Source: Stomoxys calcitrans
Taxonomy: Eukaryota > Arthropoda > Insecta > Diptera > Muscidae
Assembly: GCF_963082655.1 (NCBI RefSeq)
Contig: NC_081553.1
Location: 156,837,441 to 156,901,440, forward strand
Length of the DNA stretch: 64,000 nucleotides
Direction: 5' to 3'
Shown here: positions 33,318 to 43,954 of the stretch, piece after piece
Position numbering within the stretch: the first letter of the stretch is position 1
Layout: the number at the start of each line of letters is the position of its first letter
Position numbers and translations under genes: made by a program
Notes under the pieces: model-generated
Databases searched by the model: none
Told to the model about the DNA's origin: nothing
The model's input: the letters and a program-made list of their open reading frames with translations, nothing else

Positions 33318-33445
33318 TAAACTAGGGTGCGGATATTAATCCGCCCCATGCCGTTATGGTCATACACCTTAGCCAGTAATCGGCTTGTTGTGCGCTCTAA
33401 ATACCAAAAAAAGTAATCACAACAAAGAAAATCAATGTTAGGAAA

Positions 33446-34258
33446 TCAAGGCCAATCATTGTTTTCCATGCCCCGCCCTAAGTTGGTCCATATGTAATAT
33501 TGTGCCCCCCTATTAGCCGCGAAAGACGGGCAATGACATAGGAAATGCTCCAACGTCTCATCATCTTCCCCGCATGCCCTACACATGCAATCACTTGCCG
33601 AGCCGATTATACGTAAGTGAACTCGTTGTCCTATGTGTCCCGTTATGATACCGAAAGCTATACTGACCTCTTTCTTACTTCCTTTCACTAATATCCCCGT
33701 TTTCTTACGATCAAGATTTCCCATAGGATTTTCGCCGTCCTGCCGACCGTTTCGCTGTTCCACAGCGTTGCACGCGCATTCGTCGCCCACGTCCTTAATG
33801 CGGGCTGAGTCGACCCGAAGGGCTTCGGGTTAACCAAGTATATTAATGGCAGTTCTGTGGCCTTCGTTGAAAAATCGTCTGCTTTCTCATTCCCAGTTAC
33901 TCCGCTATGACCCGGCACCCAAACGATGCGGATTGTGCCATCACAGGAGAAGGCGTTAATCTCCTTCTTACATTCCCAAGACTGTTCATGATCTTACCGT
34001 CTTGGTTGTTATTGTCCTTATTTTTTTTTGTGTCATTAAAAATGTTCATAATCGACGTTAACAACTCATCACGCATTCCGTGATCGCCCCGATCTGCAGG
34101 CCCGTTTTATGATCAGGCAGTCTGAAACAGATCTCTATCCCTTGGTTCTCAATGTAGACCCCCAGGCTCACTCTGTCCTCTAGTTTTGATCCATTTGTGA
34201 AACATGGTCTTCCATATGGCAATACTAGGGTTTCGTCAGTCCAATCAGCACCTCGCAC
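33446..34258 (-). pseudogene. I-like copy 2: RNase H and Cys/His tail
   Basis: Minus strand. CFTNGSKLEDRVSLGVYIEN has Asn in place of the first catalytic Asp. The Glu helix is damaged (GLQIGAITECV). HSGVTGNEKADD keeps the last Asp. It continues FGSTQPALRTWATNARATLW, then CRACGEDDETLEHFLCHCPS, a C-x2-C...H-x4-C arrangement likely to bind zinc. Frameshifts at about 33690 and 33960. Confidence 0.86.
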
Positions 34259-34725
34259 TCGCCCTCAAGTGTCGTCTCAGGTATCCGATCGGAAACCTCT
34301 CCGCTTCCTCGATTATACAGCAGTGGCATGAGCTGCTCCTTTCCTATATCCATTCTCCCATTGCCTTAAGTTTAATATCTGCACTGGCTGCCTCACACAT
34401 AATCTGTATGGGTCGGATATCTAGAATAGTCTCCAGTGCCCTAGTGGCGTGGTCCTCATCGCTCCGCCTACGCCATGACAACATGTTCTCTGAACCTGCT
34501 GTATTATCCCTATGTTGCACTTTTTCTCCAACGCAGTCCACCAAACTATTGAGGCGTAAGTAAGAATCGGTCTAATTACGCTCCTGTAAAGCCACGAGCC
34601 TACGGCCCGTTTACATATTACCCAACATCTGTAAGCCTTCTCGGTACGGTCCTGAATGTGACACTTTCAATTCAGTTTCCTGTCCGTGATCACTCCTAAG
34701 TATTTGACTTTGTCACATATCGAAA

Positions 34726-35500
34726 TCATTCGGTTGAGGAACGTGGTGTGTTAAATTGGCCCGCCTTCTCTGTGTTAACAGTGAGACCCCCTGGGCCTAG
34801 CCCAGTCGTATGCCATCTGCAAGACCCTTGCGGCATTTCTGCATAGCTGGTTCGGATACTTACCCTTAGAGGTATTATAACATCGTCTTCATAGCACACG
34901 GGTTCAAATCCCCCTTTAGCCAGCATCCGTAATAGGTCATTTATGGTGGTCACCCATAGGAGAGGCGATAAAATTCCACCTGTGGCGTGCCTTGTACCAC
35001 TTTCTCCCTTATATTTGCGTCATGGGACACACAATTTATCCACCTGTTCCTTAGTACATGGTTTATTCAGTCTCTAAGGACCGGCTCCACCCGGTACTGG
35101 TCTAAGGATTGGATCAGTGTGTCGGTCCTCACATTGTTAAAAGCCCCCTTGATGTCAATGCATACCACCAGTGTGTACGTTTTGGCATTGAAGGATTCTT
35201 CTATTTATGCACAATCTCGTGCAGGGCAGTCTCCACCGACCTTCCCTTGACCTAGGCATGATGTTTGTATTTGAACAGTTTGCTGGATGTCCTACTCTTT
35301 ATCATGGAGACCACAAAACGCTCCATGAATTTGAGTAGAAAGGACGTAAGGCCTATAGATCTGTAGTCCTTTTGTGTCGCATAACTTGCCTAACCGGGAC
35401 TCCTGCCAGGCTTTCAGAGTATATGCAAGTCCCAGGCACGCTGTGATAATATTGGCCAGGTGGGGCGCCAGATAGTCAGCCTCTTTCTATAGTAACGCCG
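34726..35500 (-). pseudogene. I-like copy 2: RT domain
   Basis: Minus strand, broken frames. 'LVVCIDIKGAFNNV' and 'RTDTLIQSLDQY' are motif A, with Asp present. VTTINDLLRMLAKGGFEPV then CYEDDVII: the YxDD box is kept as YEDD. Then GLTVNTEKAGQFNTP. Frameshifts separate motif A from the YEDD segment. Confidence 0.82.
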
Positions 35501-35707
35501 GATCTAATGAAAGATCCGGGTGACTTAAATGGTTTGAAGCTCCACAAGGATTCCTTCACCATAAATTCCGTAATTATAAACCTCCGATCAACGTCATTAT
35601 TTCAAGATTCTGGTGTCTCCGCGAGTCCTGTCGTATCCTGTGGAAAATGGGTTTTCATCAAATGCCTCAACACTCCGTTGTCTCCGCTCTCACTTTCATG
35701 TCGTCTA

Positions 35708-36049
35708 CTAACGTTTCTGTTTGGACATGGGTTTGAAGAGAAACTTTTTCATCTCGGCGGTGTCATTAACGCTATCGACCTGTTCGCAGAAAAGCTTCCA
35801 TGAGGCACGTTTTGTCGCTCTGGTAATCTTATTGTATTCCTTGAACCGTGTATAATACACATCCCAATATACTTCCGCTTTTGTGCCACGCGCTCTGTTA
35901 TAAAGTCTGCGGACCGCATTCCCAATGTTGCGAATCTCGCCGGTTATCCAGGGTTTTTCTTTTGCTGATTTCCTTTCTCGAAGAGGATAACTACCTTCGA
36001 AAGACTCCGCTAGTGCAGTCGTAATCCTGCTGATATTGTCGTCAACCAC
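35708..36049 (-). pseudogene. I-like copy 2: linker upstream of RT
   Basis: 113-residue open frame: KPWITGEIRNIGNAVRRLYN, YYTRFKEYNKITRATKRASW, KLFCEQVDSVNDTAEMKKFL. This is the Arg/Lys-rich linker between endonuclease and RT in I-group elements. A plus-strand relic of the same segment lies at 4080-4325. Confidence 0.82.
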
Positions 36050-36055
36050 ATTTGA

Positions 36056-36616
36056 GCTTCATATTGCTAAAATCGGTATATATGTGTGGTTTAGGGGGAT
36101 TTTACGAGGTGAAGCGTCCCTAAAACACTTGGCCATAAAACAGATATCAGATTTGAGCCCCTTATTGCCATAATCCACAAATATGTCCAGTTTGAAGGGT
36201 ATCTAGGGTGGGGCGGCCAACCACGCTATCAGTCCTCAAAATATAAGAGCATCGTGCTTTACTTTCAAATTTCTTTTGTTTAAGCCACTATTGCCTTTGG
36301 TCTAGGGGCAGTATATAGGGTGAGACGACCCCCAAACACTTGGCCTCAAAGTAGGATATCAAATTCGTTTTCTACTATCAAATACCTATTATTTTAGCCC
36401 ATTATTGCCATAGTAGGCAAACATGGCTGGTTTGAAGGGAGTTTAGGGGGCTGACCCTGAAATAATATCAGCATCGTGCTAGAACACGATTTTGTTTGAG
36501 CCCCAGCTTTTCAGGGCTAGTGGTATCGTTCAGATTCACACTAAATATTTTTTTTTTTTATATTGGTTATCCACATTCAAAATTATATTTCAAAGATACC
36601 ACTTGGGATACCACAT
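36056..36616 (-). mobile_element. X-family fragment
   Basis: G-tract units in reverse orientation (GCCTCAAAGTAGGATATCAA; 'TTCTACTATCAAATACCTAT'). It then has a 130-bp module 36470-36610 (TTCAGATTCACACTAAAT, 'ATATTTCAAAGATACC') shared with 28850-29010. Confidence 0.75.
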
Positions 36617-37995
36617 TTATACGCTCCACCATAGTGTGGGGGGTATACTAATTTCGTTATTCCTCGTAACTCCTCGAAATATGCGTCTAAGACCACATAA
36701 ATATATATATTTTCGATCGTCATGACATTTTAACTCGATCTAGCCATGTCCGTCCTTCTGTCGAGAGCACGCTAACTTTTGAAGGAGTAAAGCTAGCCTC
36801 TTGAAATTTTGCAGAAATTCTTATTATTAGTGTAGGTCGGACAGGATTGTACATGGGCCAAATCGGTCAATGTTTCGATATAGCTGCCATATAACCCAAT
36901 CTTGGGTCTTAACTTCCTGAGCCACTAGAGAAGGGAATTCTTATACGATTTGGCAGAAATTTTGCATGAAATGTTTCGTTATGACTTCCAACAACTGTGT
37001 CACATATAGTTTGAATCGGTCTATAACCTGATATAACTACCATATAAACCGATCTTGGATCTTGACTTCTGGAACCACTGGAGGGCGCAATCCTTATCCG
37101 ATTTGGCGGAAATTTAGCATGAAGTTGTTTGTTATGACTCCCAATAACTAAGTATGGTTCAAATCGGTTCATAACATGATAAAGCTGCCATATAAACCGA
37201 TCTTAAATCTTGACTTCTTGAGTCACTAGAGGGCGCAATCCTCATCCGATTTGGCAGAAACTTTGCATGAAATGTTTCGTTATGACTTCCAACAACTGTT
37301 TCTGATATAGCTGCCATATAAACCGATCTTGGATCTTGACAATCCTTATCCGATTTGGCGGGAATTTAGCATGAAGTTGTTTGTTATGACTTCCAATAAC
37401 TGTGCCAAATATGGATTAAGTCGGTCTATAACCTGATAAAGCTGCCACATAAATCGATCTTAAACCTTGACTTCTTGAACGACAAGAGGGCGCAATTCTT
37501 ATCCGATTAAGCTGAAGTTTAGCATGCAGTATTTTTATATGACTTCCAACAACTGCGATAAATATGGTTCAAATCGATTCATAACCAGATATAGCTGCCA
37601 CATAAATCGATCTGGGATCTTGAATTCTAAAGCCTCTAGAGGGCTCAATTCTTATCCGATTTGGTTAACATTTTGTACAACGGCTTCCCCCTTGACCTAA
37701 AACATACGTGTCCAATATGGTCCCATGCCTCAATCGATCTATATAAACCGATCTTCCGAATATGCTTCTTGAACCCCTACAAGGCGCAATTCTAATCCAA
37801 ATGGACTGAAATATTACCCAATGACTTTTACTATTGTCTACAAAATTCAATTTACTTATGGTCCGAATTGGACTATAACTTGCTATATCTCCAATAGCAC
37901 AAAAATTCTTTTCTTTTATACTTTGTTTGCTTAAAAATGGATACCAGGAAAAGAACTCGACAAATGCGATCCATGATGGAGGGAATATAAGATTC
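36617..37995 (+). mobile_element. Family A element, copy A10, 3' truncated
   Basis: Starts TTATACGCTCCACCATAGTG, TATATATATTTTCGATCG core, very short GTCC array. Then about six to seven units with several losing parts (for example 37300-37345). It ends at CCATGATGGAGGGAATATAA without the hairpin, running into an X fragment. Confidence 0.87.
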
Positions 37996-38181
37996 ATCCT
38001 TTCATTTGAGTACAATACATTCTCTATCGACCTAAATGATAGTTTGGTGTTATTTTGATTGGAAGGACGGTAATTTTGGTATTCGTTGGGGACCTATATT
38101 GTCCCGATCGGTTCACTTTTTTATGACGGTACTTTTGGGGAGGTTTTGGGCTTCGGATGGCTCGCTAGGTACTTGGACTCA
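37996..38181 (-). mobile_element. X-family fragment
   Basis: CCTTTCATTTGAGTACAATA, ATTGTCCCGATCGGTTCAC and GGGGAGGTTTTGGG match reverse X units. It is wedged between two family A copies. Confidence 0.7.
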
Positions 38182-39694
38182 TTTTTATACCCTCCACCAT
38201 AGGATAGGGGTATACTAATTTCGTCATTCTGTTTGTAACTCCACGAAATATTCGTCTAAGACTCCTTAAAGTATATATATTCTTGATCGTCATGACATTT
38301 TAAGTCGAACTAGCCATGTCCGTCCGTCTGTCCTTCCGGAGTAAAGCTAGCCGCTTGAAATTTTGCACAAATACTTTTTATTAGTGAAGGTCGGTTAGGA
38401 TTGTAAATGGGCCAAATCGGTCCATATCCTGATATAGCTGCCATATAAACCAATATGGGGTCTTAACTCCTTGAGCGTCTAGAGTGCGCAATTCCTTTCC
38501 GATTTGGCTGAAATTTTGCATGACGTGTTTTGTTATGACTTCCAACAACTGTGCTAAGAATAGTTCAAATCGGTACATGTCCTGATATAGCTGCCATATA
38601 AACCGATCTGGGTCCTCGACTTCTTGAGCCACTAGAGAACGCAATTATTATCCAATTTGGAATAAATTTTGCACGACGTGTTATGACTTCCAACAACTGT
38701 GTTAAGAATAGTCAAATCGGTCCATTTACTGATATAGCTGTCATATAAACCTATCTGGGGTCTTGACTCCTTGAGCGTCTAGAGTGCGCAATTCGTATCC
38801 GATTTGGCTGAAATTTTGCACGACGTGTTTTGTTATGACTTCCAACAACTGTGTTAAGAATGGTTCAAATCTGATCCGATCTGGGGTCTTAACTTCTTGA
38901 GCCACTAGAGAGCGCAATTATTATCCGATTTAGCTGAAATGTTGCATGAGGTTTTTTCTTATAACTTTCAACAACTGTGCTAAGAATAGTTCAAATCGGT
39001 CCATATCCTGATGTTGCTTCCATAGAAACAGATCTGGGGTCTTGACTTCTTGACCCACTAGAGGGCGCAGTTTTTATCCGATTGGGCTAAAATTTTGCAC
39101 GACGTGTTATGACTTCCAACAACTGTGTTAAGAATAGTAAAATTGGTCCATATACTGATATAGCTGCCATATAAACCGATCTAGGGTCTTGACTTCGTAA
39201 GCCACTAGAGGACGCAATTATTATCCAATTTGGCTTAAATTTTGCACGATGTGTTTTGTTATGACTTTCAACAACTGTGCTAAGAATAGTTCATATCGGT
39301 CCATAACTTGATATAGCTCCCATATAAACCGATCTGGGGTCTTGACTTTTTGAGCCTCTACAGGGAGCAATTCCTATCCGATTTGGCTGAAATATTGCAT
39401 GAGGTGTTTTGTTATAACTTTTAACAACTGTGCTAAGAATAGTTCAAATCATTCCATAACCTGATATAGCTGCCACATAAACCGATATGGGATCTTAACT
39501 TCTTAACGGGCGCAAGTATTATCCGATTTGGCTGAAATTTTGTACAACGGCTTCTCTCATGACCTTTAACATACGTGTCGAATATGGCATGAATCGGTTT
39601 ATAGCCTAATACAACTCTCCTAAAAAATGATCTCCCTATTTTATTTCTTCAGTCCCTAAAAAGCGCAATTCTTACTAGGAAAGGCTGGAACTTT
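38182..39694 (+). mobile_element. Family A element, copy A11, 3' truncated
   Basis: Starts TTTTTATACCCTCCACCAT, then AGGATAGGGGTATAC, TATATATATTCTTGATCG core and short GTCC block. Nine or so diverged units (TGATATAGCTGCCATATAAA). Stops at about 39694 within an internal unit. The hairpin end is absent. Confidence 0.88.
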
Positions 39695-39860
39695 GAGGTG
39701 CAATCTCCGTAGTGCTCATAGCTGTCACGAGAAGCTTAGCTGCGAGCTGCAGGCAGCGTCCACAGGTTGCGGAATGCTTCATCTGGAGTAGCTGCAACGG
39801 CAGTCGCGGACAATCAGCGGTATCGAGCGGAGAGTTTTAGTGAGAGGCTGGGGTGCCGCC
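39695..39860. other. GC-richer block of unknown class
   Basis: About 165 bp, with GCTGCGAGCTGCAGGCAGC (a short inverted repeat) near 39748. Clearly different in base composition from the neighbouring family A element. No function assigned. Confidence 0.45.
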
Positions 39861-39929
39861 CAGCCCAATATTTATACCCTTGCATAAATACAGTGTGCCT
39901 TCTATGTTCGTTATGACAAGGCATGACAT

Positions 39930-40165
39930 AATTACCAGGTAGTGTACCGTAAACAGCTGAGTTAAATTTTTTCTCGCGAAGTGCACTATCTGTCAACGAG
40001 TTTTGATAGTATGTGTGTACTATAGTTAAGATCCATGACACATACAAACAACGAAAAATGACGAGCACTCGTAACATACACAAAATCAGAGTTGCACTAA
40101 TCACTGATTTTGGCAGATAGTGCACTCAATATTTTGTTGTTTGGCAACTGCCACTACCTGTAAAT
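39930..40165. repeat. Nested inverted repeats, candidate foldback/MITE
   Basis: Outer arms CAGGTAGTG (39936-39944) and CACTACCTG (40152-40160). Inner arms GTGCACTATCTGTCA (39981-39995) and TGGCAGATAGTGCAC (40111-40125), 14 of 15 matching. No ORF. Flanks are AT-rich and no clear target duplication is seen. Confidence 0.65.
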
Positions 40166-40170
40166 GAATA

Positions 40171-40345
40171 TATCTTGTGACAAGACGAGTAAATGGCGCC
40201 TTTAAATAACAAATGGCCACCTGTTCCCGCGGCGATCGGTCATTTGGAGCGGAAAGAGCTTACTCGCCTACAAGAACTTGACGAGGACCACCAACTACAC
40301 ATGGAAATGTGGCTACAACAACAACAAAGAATGTCATGCGTCAAC
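40171..40345 (+). repeat. Short repeat-like block with (CAA)n end
   Basis: Ends ATGTGGCTACAACAACAACA. The block is GC-richer than its flanks, and a simple (CAA)n end is a habit of some short retroelements. Only one copy in this window, so the call is weak. Confidence 0.35.
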
Positions 40346-41330
40346 ATTTTATAAAATTGGTATTATAAAGGCATAGGAATTTCTCTTATAATTTGGTTCA
40401 AAAATATGCCGAAAGTGAGAATCCTCTTAATTTTCGTAGTTCAGGTATTTCAATTTCTGAAAATTTAAAATATTTTTTTTTTCACTCGCATATACTTCAA
40501 ATAACAATTTGTGTAAACCAAAGGGGGAAAAATCGTAGGAAAAAATTTGGGCGGCACCTTTTTTTAGTTGAATATGAAATCAAAATTATGTGGGCGCAAG
40601 ATATTTCGATAAATTGAGTTTAAAAAAATTTAAAAGTTTTGTTACGCTTTCGCAGCTTTACTCGGATTAGCTAAATTTTTGCAGGAGAACTACAGAGAAC
40701 TAATCGTACTTCATGGTGGATAACATAAACATTTCGAGCACGCCAAACTTTACTAACTTTGAAATATCTGTTTGTGTTACGTGCACAATTGAAATATCAT
40801 CGAAATACGTCCTTATGTACACAGCGACTATCAACTGGTTACTCTAATTGGGATAAATTGTGAATGAAATGCTTCATTAACACCATCATTCAAATCACAC
40901 GTGGAAACAAAATCGAATATGTATTTAAGGAAAAAGAAAACATATCAATTAGTGTTTGCAGTGCATATTTAGCTATCATAATTACATAAACATTCACCTC
41001 CCATTGGTGTTTGAAATCAATCCAACTGTGCTTTCTCTTTCTTGCTTATTCAGACTACTGTTGTTCAACCGCAACGGCATCACCACAAAATAAGTATCGT
41101 TGTGAACACACATGCACGAATGTGTATTTACGTTTGCCCCATCAATACAACTTAATAGGTATTTAGGGAGGAGTTTAAATGCTCTGGATTGCGTGTGCGT
41201 AAGTCGAAACTGAGACCGGCATTTAGTGGATGAGTGTTTAGCCAAAAGTGTTAATAAGGGAGCATATTGCGCTGGCCAATTCAAAGGTTCAGTAATAAAT
41301 TAACCTTAACTGGGTTAAAAGTGTTCGAAA
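40346..41330. other. Repeat-poor sequence upstream of candidate exon
   Basis: About 1 kb without any repeat family of this window. The 5' UTR/promoter of the exon at 41331 would lie here. A weak initiator-like TTCAGT is at 41287, and there is no convincing TATA box at the right distance. Confidence 0.45.
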
Positions 41331-41616
41331 ATGCATCGTACGCGCACAAACGAAGGGAATGGATATGAGGTTTCATCGGAAGACGACATTGACAGCGATT
41401 GTGATTCCCAATTCGAATGTAAAAATGAGCTTCTAGCTGGTGCGGAAATAAACGAACAAGATACAGCGAATGTAAAACCGAGCTCTGTATCAAAAAGTAG
41501 TGCGTCTTTTAGTATTGATAGTATTTTAAGCAGACCGAGTGTAATTAATGCAAAGAATGAAAAAATAAAACTCAATCTACCAATAACAGTGAATGATGTA
41601 GCACTAAAGGACGTAT
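41331..41616 (+). CDS. Candidate first coding exon, eh1-motif protein (possible transcription factor)
   Basis: The ATG sits in a good fly context (GAAAATGC, A at -3). The exon encodes 95 complete codons plus one base and ends at a strong splice donor, T|GTAAGT (donor at 41617). The protein has an acidic N-terminal stretch (residues 13-29) and a Ser-rich run. FSIDSILS at residues 60-67 fits the engrailed-homology-1 (eh1) consensus FSIxxIL, which recruits the Groucho corepressor. RP and a Lys-rich stretch follow. eh1 motifs commonly lie N-terminal to a homeodomain or other DNA-binding domain. None is in the window, so downstream exons would lie beyond a long intron. A chance ORF is possible, but start context, motif and donor agree. 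No gene name claimed. Confidence 0.6.
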
Positions 41617-42540
41617 GTAAGTAACTTAAAAAAATCGTTTTAAGTTAACGGATCGCGTGTTAACAAGTTAAACTTGTGATAATATAGTCGAAAGTTTTTG
41701 AGATATCAAAACTATATACTTTCAAACTGTCAAGAAAGCGATTTTACAAATCGTAGTATTAAGCCTAAAACCCATCGGTATACAAAGTATTAACTTAATC
41801 GTGTGAGATTTTAAACGGATATCCATCAGCTGTGGATAATTGCATTCCCAATTATAAATAGGATATGGATGCTACAAGAAACTAACGAGAGAAGCGCTTC
41901 ACATAAATATATATACCTTCAAACTAAGCTATGAACCTGTATAAAAGCCAAGTACACACAAAAAATTAAATCGGACTATAAAGGAAATTGTATTGATTTG
42001 CAATTATGCAATTTGGATTTATGACAACATCAGAAATGCAATAAATGCAGTTATCGATAATTAATTATTTGTTTATTTATTTATTGTTTTATTTATTTGT
42101 TTTTTGTTTTGTTAAATAAGGCTTTTGCCGATTAAAAACAACTAAAACAACTATTTTTAGCGAATAAATATTTTTTTTTATTTCACTGAATTAAATAACG
42201 GATACATTTTATTCAATGTTCCAGTAGTGGTATTCTCAATGCTATTTTTACGGAAATTGTTTACACTGAAAAGTGACCCCTTAATTAAAGAAAAATTAAC
42301 TAAATCATGGTAAAATTGGGCACTATTTGGCGCCAAAGATTTTTTCTTCCGTTTAGCTTTCTCAAATCATTATTTTAGGCATAGACAAATTACCTCAAAT
42401 CTAGTTAAAATTTACTTAATATTGGAATATATATATTTTAGGGAAGTTTAAAGGACACCAAAATTTAATTCATGTGTTTTTTTAACCAATACTGAAGAAG
42501 GTTTTTCATTCCCCTCTTTCTTGCGTTAGTCAAGCTTATA
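41617..42540. other. Candidate intron / repeat-poor sequence
   Basis: Begins with GTAAGT and contains no repeat family of this window up to the LINE relic at 42541. TTTATTTATTTATTG-type low complexity at 42066-42110. No acceptor followed by a plausible coding exon was found in the window. Confidence 0.4.
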
Positions 42541-43085
42541 TGGCCACGAGAATATGTGTTAAGAAGAAGAGATAGATTTTATGAATTGAAAAAGGAAATT
42601 GCCAGCTATCAGTCAGGCATAAATATCATATCCGCAGGTCTGACTGGCCCACAGTTTCATGGCATGATAATTGTCCTATATAAGCTTAGATATTCTCGTG
42701 GTCATTTAAGCTCGATGAGGCTATTACTGAAAGGAAGCATATTAACGCTATTACTGAAAGGAAGTGTCATAACGGGACACGTAGGACTACGAGCTCACTT
42801 ATGTAAAATCGGTGCGGCAAGTGATAGCAAGTGTAGGGCATGCGGGGAAGATGATGAGACGTTGGAGCATTTCCTGGCTTTCGCATGAAACAGATACCGG
42901 CACCTTAGAATAGTGGTATTGAAAACAATTAAGGATTTTGTAAGTAACATGGAATTCCTAACTTCAAATTTTTCTTTTAGAGAATACTTTATATTTTTTT
43001 AGAGCGCACTGGCTTAGGTGTATGTCCATAGTATCATGGGTCGGATTAATATCTGCACCCTCTTTTCAACCTAACCTAAGCTCGA
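42541..43085 (+). pseudogene. I-like element, copy 4, C-terminal and 3' end
   Basis: Plus-strand 110-residue frame: VGLRAHLCKIGAASDSKCRA then CGEDDETLEHFLAFA, the Cys/His tail cut by a frameshift before CHC. A 27-bp direct repeat at 42720-42766 duplicates 'RLLLKGSILT'. A 3' UTR with GAGCGCACTGGCTTAGGTGT follows, ending TTTTCAACCTAACCTAA at about 43079. It is 5'-truncated. Confidence 0.85.
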
Positions 43086-43954
43086 CTAACGCACGAAAGA
43101 AGCCAAAATAAATAAACGAAGATAATTAACTCTCAGAGCATGGGGTAGTACTTAGAAAATAAAAAACAGCTTTCAGTGGTTGTTGTTCCTAAACATAGAA
43201 ACCAGAAGCTAGTTTCAAAGACAATAAAGCCCCCACAATTTGTGATGGGTGGATTGTTTTTGTCGTTGGATGGCGATGCTAGTCACGATGATGTTAAAAA
43301 CAATAGAGAATGTAGCATACTGTGTAAGGTCGGTGTAAAGATGAGAATTGTTTGAGAAGATGTTGTCCTTTGTAACAAATCTCTCCAATTAAAGTTTAAT
43401 GATAACCCTTCAATTAATACATTATATGCTTGAACATTGTGGAATATCTCCCCAATGTAATTAGTTTATTCTTTGATGTATAAATAGTTTCCAAAGTATG
43501 AAGTAAGGATAGAATAAATTGAAATATATTTTACTTGCATTAAGTACATATTTTACATAAAAGCTATTAAAATCCACAAAAATGCAGTTTTAAAGTTATA
43601 AATATAGTATTTAAATTTTTGAAATCAAGCTCGAGGTCTTCAGATTTGTTAATTTATTTATCCAATATTACACTATTATTAAGACCTCGAGCTTGATATC
43701 ATAAAATTTAATTATTCAACTCTAAAGGTCGAACAAAATGAAACAAACAGTTATAAATTTAGTTTAAATGAAGTTTTAAGTTTAGAAGTAGTATTTAATA
43801 AATATTTAATATTATATTTGCTTATTCAAATCACGAACCGTTGAGATGTTAATGTTATATCGCTTATAAACGTCGCTTTTGTCCAAGTAAGCATCACCAC
43901 ATTAATAGCACACAACTTCTCGATTCGTCTGTCTATTAAACATGCATAGGTCAG
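43086..43954. other. Unassigned AT-rich stretch with a hairpin
   Basis: No coding domain. Contains the perfect inverted repeat at 43624-43697 listed separately. Confidence 0.45.
43624..43697. repeat. Perfect 17-bp inverted repeat, 40-nt loop
   Basis: ATCAAGCTCGAGGTCTT (43624-43640) and AAGACCTCGAGCTTGAT (43681-43697) are exact reverse complements. The GC-containing arms stand out in AT-rich DNA. Whether it acts as RNA hairpin, terminator-like signal, protein site or mini-element end cannot be told. Confidence 0.95.

Larger units (their letters stand above)
33318..36055 (-). mobile_element. I-like non-LTR element, copy 2 (longest)
   Basis: Best-covered copy of the I-like family: linker (36049-35708), RT (about 35500-34726), thumb, RNase H (34258-33840), C-terminal Cys/His tail and 3' UTR ending near 33318. 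The same 3' UTR as copies 1 and 3. Lacks the endonuclease and any ORF1. The 5' end abuts an X repeat at about 36056. Confidence 0.88.

Noticed and set aside
40994..41575. Minus-strand ORFs overlapping 41331
   Set aside because: No start context or motif; the plus-strand ORF has start context, an eh1 motif and a splice donor.
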